Assembly: GCF_041583195.1 (NCBI RefSeq)
Contig: NZ_JBFHGL010000001.1
Coordinates: 62,001-126,000 of the forward strand
Direction: 5' to 3'
Source of the DNA: Sulfurimonas sp.
GTDB lineage: Bacteria; Campylobacterota; Campylobacteria; Campylobacterales; Sulfurimonadaceae
DNA length: 64,000 nt
The position numbers and the translations under genes are program-made. The notes beneath the pieces are model-generated. The model did no database searches. It saw only the letters and a program-made list of their open reading frames with translations, and had not been told where the DNA came from. Below are positions 58,925 to 64,000 of the stretch, piece after piece. Every line of letters begins with the position of its first letter. Position 1 is the stretch's first letter.

Positions 58925-60217
58925 CTATTTATCCATTCTTACTCTTACAGATTGCTCATGAGCTGTTAAACCTTCTGTATTTGCGATGAGGGCACACTCT
59001 TCACCAATCTCATTAATACCTTTTTTGCTAAAAGATATAATTGACGTCTTTTTCATAAAGTTCTCAACACCAAGTGGCGAATAAAATTTGGCTGTACCTC
59101 CAGTTGGAAGTGTATGGTTTGGTCCAGCTACATAATCACCAACAGCTTCTGGTGTATTATGACCTAAGAACACAGCACCTGCGTGTTTTATAGATGCTAA
59201 TAATTCAAAGGCATTATTAGTAGCTATCTCTAAATGTTCAGGTGCCAACTGATTCATAAGATCAATTGCTTCATCCATATCTTTTGTAACTATAATAGCT
59301 CCGCGTGTCTCAATAGATTTTCTAGCTATCTCTTGGCGAGATAGTTTTTGTAACCAATCTTCTATTTTAATTTTTACAGTATTAGCTAAAGTTTGAGAAG
59401 GAGTTATCAATATAGAACTTGCCATCTCATCATGTTCAGCTTGTGAAAGTAGATCTACCGCTAAGTGATTAGGATTTGCACTCTCATCTGCCAAAATCCC
59501 AATTTCACTTGGTCCTGCGATCATATCTATATTAACATCACCAAAAACCATTTTTTTAGCAGTTGCAACGAAAATATTTCCAGGTCCTGTAATAACATCA
59601 ACCTTAGGAATATTTTCAGTTCCATAAGCCATAGCAGCAATAGCAGATGCTCCACCAACTTTATAAACTTCTGTTACACCACATAAGTGACAAGCTGCAA
59701 GTAAAAGTTCATTTGGTTCATTATCTGGTGTAGGAGTACATACTACTATCTCTTGTACACCTGCAACTTGTGCCGGAATAACATTCATTAAAAGTGAAGA
59801 CGGATATGCAGCTTTTCCACCTGGAATATAAAGTCCTGCACTATCCACAGGTGTTACTCTTTGTCCTAATATTGTTCCGTTTGGCTCATCATCGAACCAA
59901 GATTTAGGTTTTTGTTTTTCATGATAAGTTTTGATTCTTTCATATGCTAAGTGCAGTGCATCTCTTAATTCACCATTTATATTATTGTAAGCATGTAACA
60001 TAGATTCAGTTGATATTTTAAGATCATCATCCTCTTTTGGTTCCCAGTTATCAAACTTCGCAATATGTCCAAATAAAGCTTTGTTTTTATCCTCTTTTAT
60101 CTCTTTTATTATTCCGCCTACTATACCGCTAACATTTTCGATATCCATCTTTCCACGGCTTAGAAGCTCTTCAAACTCTAAATCAAAACTATTACTTGTT
60201 GAGCTTGTAAAAATCAT
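58925..60217 (-). CDS. hisD: Histidinol dehydrogenase
   Basis: 430-aa zinc enzyme that oxidises L-histidinol to histidine, the last two steps of histidine biosynthesis. [64 protein letters not shown] (zinc ligand region) and [11 protein letters not shown] with the C-terminal [16 protein letters not shown] are all present. The ATG at 60217 follows AAAAGGAA six bases upstream. Its start overlaps the last 26 bases of the thioredoxin-like gene, so the two are coupled. Confidence 0.97.
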   Translation of the reverse strand: MIFTSSTSNSFDLEFEELLSRGKMDIENVSGIVGGIIKEIKEDKNKALFGHIAKFDNWEPKEDDDLKISTESMLHAYNNINGELRDALHLAYERIKTYHEKQKPKSWFDDEPNGTILGQRVTPVDSAGLYIPGGKAAYPSSLLMNVIPAQVAGVQEIVVCTPTPDNEPNELLLAACHLCGVTEVYKVGGASAIAAMAYGTENIPKVDVITGPGNIFVATAKKMVFGDVNIDMIAGPSEIGILADESANPNHLAVDLLSQAEHDEMASSILITPSQTLANTVKIKIEDWLQKLSRQEIARKSIETRGAIIVTKDMDEAIDLMNQLAPEHLEIATNNAFELLASIKHAGAVFLGHNTPEAVGDYVAGPNHTLPTGGTAKFYSPLGVENFMKKTSIISFSKKGINEIGEECALIANTEGLTAHEQSVRVRMDK

Positions 60218-60635
60218 TCTTTGTTCCTTTTCTTTTATTAAATTCTTCTTTAACTATAGCTAAAGCCTGTAAAAAATTGTTTGCGTCTATTGCACCCATA
60301 ACAGGCTCAAACATTGGCTCACCAGATGGCATTAAAAACCAAATAGCAGGAGTCCCAGGTCTCCATAATTCACGTGGCATATAATCTCTCTCATCAGAAT
60401 AAGACGTAACTGATATAAAATCTCTATCTAAAGCCTTGAGTACTCTAGCATCTTTTAAAGTTGTCTCTTCTAGCATTACACAGTACTTACACGAATGACG
60501 TGAACTTATAAAAAGTACCGGTTTATTTTGTTCTTTTGCTTTTTTTAATGCACTATGGTAGTCTTTTTCCCAGTTAACATCAGATGCCATAAGAGTTAAT
60601 ACACTCATAAGCATTATAAATAAAATTTTATACAT
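60192..60635 (-). CDS. Exported thioredoxin-fold protein
   Basis: 147-aa protein with a signal peptide (MYKILFIMLMSVLTLMASD) and a thioredoxin-like domain: ALKKAKEQNKPVLFISSRHSCKYCVMLEETT gives the CKYC redox motif, and GTPAIWFLMPSGEP the cis-proline loop. It belongs to the periplasmic DsbD-gamma/thioredoxin_7-like group. It overlaps aroK upstream by eight bases and hisD downstream. Role unknown beyond disulfide chemistry or a small chaperone. Confidence 0.82.
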   Translation of the reverse strand: MYKILFIMLMSVLTLMASDVNWEKDYHSALKKAKEQNKPVLFISSRHSCKYCVMLEETTLKDARVLKALDRDFISVTSYSDERDYMPRELWRPGTPAIWFLMPSGEPMFEPVMGAIDANNFLQALAIVKEEFNKRKGTKNDFYKLNK

Positions 60636-61143
60636 ACTTTTTTACCTTTTTTAAAAGTTCTTTAGCACAATCGTAAGCACTTTTATTAGTAACATCTATA
60701 ACCACATCTGCAACTTCCAAATATTCAGGACGACGTTCATCATATAGCTTTTGAGCAAGTTTCAGATCATTTAAGAGTGGTCTTTTTTTAATCTTCTTAA
60801 CAGCATTTGGATGGGCTTTTATTCTTTTTATTATATCTTCAAAAGGGCTGTCAAGTAAAACAATAACTCCAATATCTTTTATATTTTTTTGCTTGTAAAA
60901 ACCACCACCAGTTGAAATAAGAGTATTTTTTAAACTTGTTTCTAACCAATGAGCCACTTTTTTTTCAATAGATCTAAAATGCTTTTCACCGTCTTCTTGA
61001 AATATTTTTTTTATTTTTTTATTTTCCATTGTCTCTATAAGATCGTCTGTATCTATAGTAATGTACTCTGAATGTTTTATAACTTCACGAGCCACACTAC
61101 CTTTGCCGACACCCATAAAACCAATTAGTACTATATTTTTCAC
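60628..61143 (-). CDS. aroK: Shikimate kinase
   Basis: 171-aa kinase of the aromatic amino-acid pathway. The P-loop is GFMGVGKGSVAREV at residue 8, ITIDTDDLIE binds shikimate, FRSIEKKVAHWL and STGGGFYK form the next motifs, and the adenine loop contains KKRPLLNDL. The GTG at 61143 has GAGG about ten bases upstream and gives the usual family length; an ATG 11 codons earlier (61176) lacks a ribosome site. The gene overlaps the thioredoxin-like gene by eight bases. Confidence 0.93.
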   Translation of the reverse strand: MKNIVLIGFMGVGKGSVAREVIKHSEYITIDTDDLIETMENKKIKKIFQEDGEKHFRSIEKKVAHWLETSLKNTLISTGGGFYKQKNIKDIGVIVLLDSPFEDIIKRIKAHPNAVKKIKKRPLLNDLKLAQKLYDERRPEYLEVADVVIDVTNKSAYDCAKELLKKVKKYV

Positions 61144-61266
61144 TAAATATTTTCCTCTTACGTCAATAATAAACATACTTATAGCTTATAGATGACATTA
61201 TACTGAAAAAGTCTTATATTATGAAAGTTTTGTGTATATAAAAAGTTTTTATGAAATAATTTGAAA

Positions 61267-61351
61267 TGGTGCGATCGGAGGGATTTGAACCCTCACACCC
61301 GTAGGGCACTACCCCCTCAAGATAGCGTGTCTACCGTTCCACCACGATCGC
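61267..61351 (-). tRNA. tRNA-Leu (GAG)
   Basis: An 85-base class II tRNA on the reverse strand with an encoded CCA. The acceptor GCGATCG pairs with CGATCGC, the anticodon stem CTATC/GGTAG encloses loop TTGAGGG with anticodon GAG, a long variable arm (TGCCCTACGGGTG) follows, and the T-arm is GAGGGTTCAAATCCCTC. Confidence 0.95.
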
Positions 61352-61362
61352 AAAAAAAGAAG

Positions 61363-61398
61363 AAAAAAAAAGCCCGACTCCTAAGAGCCAGGCTTTTT
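61363..61398 (-). terminator. Strong intrinsic terminator after atpE
   Basis: On the reverse strand a 14-bp stem (AAAAAGCCTGGCTC with GGAGTCGGGCTTTTT, two wobble pairs) with a short loop is followed by a run of eight Ts. It lies between atpE and tRNA-Leu and should separate their transcripts. Confidence 0.9.
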
Positions 61399-61427
61399 CT
61401 GAGGTACATTTAGTTAAATCTTAAAGA

Positions 61428-61742
61428 TTAACCTAAATATGGGTTAGCGTAAAGTGCGATTAACGCAATTACTAGTGCATAAATAACTTGTGCTTCGATC
61501 ATTGCAAGAGCGATGAACATTGTAGTCATAAGTTTAGCACCTAAACCTGGGTTACGAGCAGTACCAGCGATTGTAGCAGCAGCAGTATGACCCATACCGA
61601 TAGCTCCACCTAATGCAGCTAAACCAAGACCAAGACCAGCAGCGATCATTGAGTAAGCTTTAAGAGTTTGGTTTGCAACTTCACCGTCAGATGCAAGTGC
61701 AGCAGTAGCTAAAGCTACCATTAATACAAGAATTTTTTTCAT
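61428..61742 (-). CDS. atpE: ATP synthase F0 subunit c
   Basis: 104-aa proteolipid of the rotating ring, longer than the usual 75-85 because of an N-terminal signal-like segment (MKKILVLMVALATAALASDG). Two helices follow: SMIAAGLGLGLAALGGAIGMGHTAAATIAG with polar loop TARNPGLG, and FIALAMIEAQVIYALVIALIALYA, in which Glu is the proton carrier. CGGAG is seven bases before the ATG. It is alone, away from other atp genes, as is usual in Campylobacterota, with a leader of roughly 105 bases and a strong terminator. Confidence 0.95.
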   Translation of the reverse strand: MKKILVLMVALATAALASDGEVANQTLKAYSMIAAGLGLGLAALGGAIGMGHTAAATIAGTARNPGLGAKLMTTMFIALAMIEAQVIYALVIALIALYANPYLG

Positions 61743-61855
61743 AAAATTTCTCCGTTAAAATTTTTACAAATACGTTCGGATAGCGTAACCTCATCGTTAA
61801 ATGAAGCAACCTAAACATAAATGCCTAGATTTCCCTACTAGATATTCGATGCGCG

Positions 61856-61861
61856 ATTATA
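61856..61861 (-). promoter_or_regulatory. Probable -10 box of atpE
   Basis: Reverse-strand TATAAT in an AT-rich stretch 114 bases before the atpE ATG, giving a leader of about 105 bases with GC content well above the surrounding spacer. Confidence 0.4.
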
Positions 61862-61884
61862 TATAAAATATAATTAAGATTATA

Positions 61885-64000
61885 TTAAAATACTCTGCCT
61901 AAAGAGATTTTATTACCTTTAAATTCTAAAATCTCTACTGTTACTTCGTCACCTTCACTTAAAACATCAGAAACCTTTTCTACTCTATCTTTAGATATTT
62001 TAGATATATGAAGTAAACCATCTGTTCCATCAGGTAGCTCTATAAAAGCACCAAAGTCAACTATCTTTTTAACAGTCCCAGGGTATTTATCTCCAACCTC
62101 GTACTTGATTTTTTGAACTTTTGGTTTTGATACGATGCCCTCAATATGTTCACGCGCTCCAGCTATACCTGATTTATTTTTACCAGTTACTTTTACTTTA
62201 CCCTCTTTTTTATCAATATCAATTGCTACTTCAAATTTCTCTATGATCTCACGGATATTTTTACCGGCTTGACCAATTATGTCACCTATAAAACTTGGGT
62301 CTATATGGAAAAAGTCAGTTGTTGGAAGTACACCGTCATTAAACTCTATTTTACTCTCAGCTTCTAGCATGATATCAATTATATGACTTCTACCCTCTTT
62401 TGCCTGGTAAAGTGCTTCTTTAAGTACATCTAAACTAATTCCACCTAGTTTAATATCCATCTGCATAGCAGTAATACCATCTTTGCTACCAGTTACTTTA
62501 AAGTCCATATCTCCATCATGATCTTCAAGTCCCATAATATCCGATAAAATAGCATATTTATCACCTTCACTAACCATACCCATAGCAATTCCGGCTACAG
62601 TGTCACTTGTATCTATATCAGCAGCTTTAAGTGCCATGTAACCACCACATACAGTAGCCATAGACGATGAACCGTTTGATTCTAAAATTTCAGATACTAA
62701 ACGGATAGTTTCACCATCAAGATTAACAATCGGCTCTAGAGCACGTTTAGCTAAGTTACCATGACCCAGTTCTCTTCTTTTTACACCCATTATAGGTGAA
62801 GCTTCACCAACCGAGAACCCAGGGAAGTTATAGTGAACCATAAAGTTCTCATCTTGAGTACCTTCTTCTGTAAGTGTTTCAAACATTTGAGCATCTTTAG
62901 CACCGCCTAGAGTTAAAACAACTAGTGCTTGAGTTTGACCACGTGTAAATAGACATGAAGAGTGAGCAGAAGGAAGTACATTAGTATCTATAGTTATAGG
63001 TCTTACTTCATTTAAAGCCCTACCATCAGCACGAACTTTATCATTAAGAATCTGACTTCTTACTTGTTCACGTTTTACTCTCTCAATTGCGTCTTTTAAC
63101 TCAACCTCAGTCTCAACTTCAGCCCACTCTGTTTTTCTAGCTATTATATTTTTTCTTAACTCTCTTAAAGCAGTTGAACGCTCAGACTTTGCCATCTGAT
63201 TCATTGCATTAGCTATATCATCTAGATGATTAGCTCTTACATAGCTTAGCATATCTTCGTTTATTACGTGAGCTTTATACTCAATTGCTTTTGTCTCTTT
63301 TTTATGGCTCTCAAAACTTTGTTCATACTTTGCATTTGATTCAAATAGTGCACTCTGAGTTTTCTCAAATACTTCAATAAGTTCATCTTCATTCATAGCA
63401 TTTGATGTGTGGTTTGAAAGCATTACTGCACCCATACCAGGGTCAAGCATAGGATCAACCATAACATCGCTCATCTCAACATCTTCGCTTCCAAGTGTAC
63501 GCATCTCAATCATCAGAAGATCATCTTTTGTACCTGAAAGATACAGGTCAAGTGTAGATTCTCTTAGTTGTGAAAGTGTCGGATTTAAAACTAACTCCCC
63601 ATCAACTTTAGCTGCACGTATAGCACTAACTGAAGTATTTATATCTATATCACTTACATATAACGCAGCTGATGCAGCATTTAGTGCTAATACCTGAAGG
63701 TCACTTTCTTTATCAACCGAGAAAACCATAATAGTGATCTGAGTAGGATGACCAAAGCCTTTAGGGAACAATGGACGCAGACTTCTGTCAACTATACGTG
63801 ATGTTAATGTTTCAAAATCACCAGGTTTTGTTTCACGTTTAAAAAATCCACCAGGCATCTTACCAGCTGCATATGTTTTTTCAATATACTGTACAGTTAA
63901 TGGTAAAAAATCATCTTTAACAATCTCTGTCTCATCTATTACTACAGTTGCAAGTATTACAGTGTCTCCACATTTTAACCACGCACTTCCATTTGCTTGA
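61885..64000 (-). CDS. pnp: Polyribonucleotide nucleotidyltransferase (5' end outside window)
   Basis: 3'-5' phosphorolytic exoribonuclease and degradosome component. The reverse strand stays open to base 64000, reading ...ANGSAWLKCGDTVILATVV and KTYAAGKMPGGFFKRE upstream of the internal methionine, which is part of the first RNase PH core. The second core shows RALNEVRPITIDTNVLPSAH, LFTRGQTQALVVLTLG and MDFKVTGSKDGITAMQMDIK. A KH domain (FIGDIIGQAGKNIREII) and an S1 domain (YPGTVKKIVDFGAFIELPDG) finish it. About 704 codons are present; the N-terminus lies beyond the window. Confidence 0.97.
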   Translation of the reverse strand, partial: QANGSAWLKCGDTVILATVVIDETEIVKDDFLPLTVQYIEKTYAAGKMPGGFFKRETKPGDFETLTSRIVDRSLRPLFPKGFGHPTQITIMVFSVDKESDLQVLALNAASAALYVSDIDINTSVSAIRAAKVDGELVLNPTLSQLRESTLDLYLSGTKDDLLMIEMRTLGSEDVEMSDVMVDPMLDPGMGAVMLSNHTSNAMNEDELIEVFEKTQSALFESNAKYEQSFESHKKETKAIEYKAHVINEDMLSYVRANHLDDIANAMNQMAKSERSTALRELRKNIIARKTEWAEVETEVELKDAIERVKREQVRSQILNDKVRADGRALNEVRPITIDTNVLPSAHSSCLFTRGQTQALVVLTLGGAKDAQMFETLTEEGTQDENFMVHYNFPGFSVGEASPIMGVKRRELGHGNLAKRALEPIVNLDGETIRLVSEILESNGSSSMATVCGGYMALKAADIDTSDTVAGIAMGMVSEGDKYAILSDIMGLEDHDGDMDFKVTGSKDGITAMQMDIKLGGISLDVLKEALYQAKEGRSHIIDIMLEAESKIEFNDGVLPTTDFFHIDPSFIGDIIGQAGKNIREIIEKFEVAIDIDKKEGKVKVTGKNKSGIAGAREHIEGIVSKPKVQKIKYEVGDKYPGTVKKIVDFGAFIELPDGTDGLLHISKISKDRVEKVSDVLSEGDEVTVEILEFKGNKISLGRVF

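Noticed and set aside
1-64000. CRISPR arrays, transposases, integrases or prophage genes
   Set aside because: None were seen; the restriction pair and the small ORFs are the only accessory-like elements, without repeats or integrase nearby.

Overview
The window reads as a chromosomal segment of a Campylobacterota (Epsilonproteobacteria) bacterium, most likely Sulfurimonas or a close relative. The evidence is the low-GC, tightly packed layout, the accA-fabF-acpP-fabG order, a PEB4/CBF2-type SurA-like isomerase, an ArsS-type sensor kinase, a stand-alone atpE, a FapA-type DUF342 protein, c-type cytochromes, an exported molybdoenzyme complex, and a voltage-gated channel whose filter and S4 positions coincide with Arcobacter NavAb. 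The genus is an inference; there is no 16S gene here. TTG and GTG starts are common.

Layout. 1-8157: fatty-acid synthesis (accA, fabF, acpP, fabG), gpmI, then mraY-murD-purN and a Gly/TRIC-type membrane protein from a divergent promoter. 8158-8473: two identical tRNA-Phe genes. 8474-12465: a porin-like protein translationally coupled to a sensor/PAS/GGDEF/EAL protein. 12472-15018: nitroreductase, a small conserved protein, a cation efflux protein and tmRNA. 15046-21215: a redox block with a monohaem cytochrome, a perfect FNR-type palindrome, a polyferredoxin fused to a cyclic-nucleotide-binding domain, an exported rhodanese and a PhoX-like protein. 21321-23370: a D12-class adenine methylase with a probable type II endonuclease. 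23661-31202: an eight-gene run with retropepsin-like protease, RimK ligase, two aspartoacylase-like hydrolases, two MscS channels, glutaminase and a CorA-like transporter. 31213-38530: CBS-GGDEF protein, tetrahaem cytochrome, clpB with a HAIR-like operator over a consensus promoter, and a Spy/DUF4405/response regulator/kinase operon. 38659-46998: nitroreductase, PLP enzyme, PPIase, nth, two very small ORFs, cmoA, class II aldolase, and a coiled-coil protein with FapA. 47177-53031: small HTH protein, HU, NERD/helicase-like protein, cyclophilin, phosphate transporter, thioredoxin-like protein and sodium channel. 53136-58085: FeS-NrfD-molybdopterin operon. 58338-64000: DUF2231 protein, hisD, thioredoxin-like protein, aroK, tRNA-Leu, atpE and pnp (truncated by the window edge).

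How the parts fit. Most genes are core metabolism. The accessory interest lies in four places: the RimK-centred glutamate/osmotic cluster, the periplasmic sulfur/electron-transfer block with an unusual cNMP-sensing polyferredoxin, the molybdoenzyme complex whose order resembles tetrathionate reductase operons, and a promoter plus two ribosome-binding sites driving 28- and 18-codon ORFs. No insertion sequence, prophage, CRISPR array or replication origin was seen.
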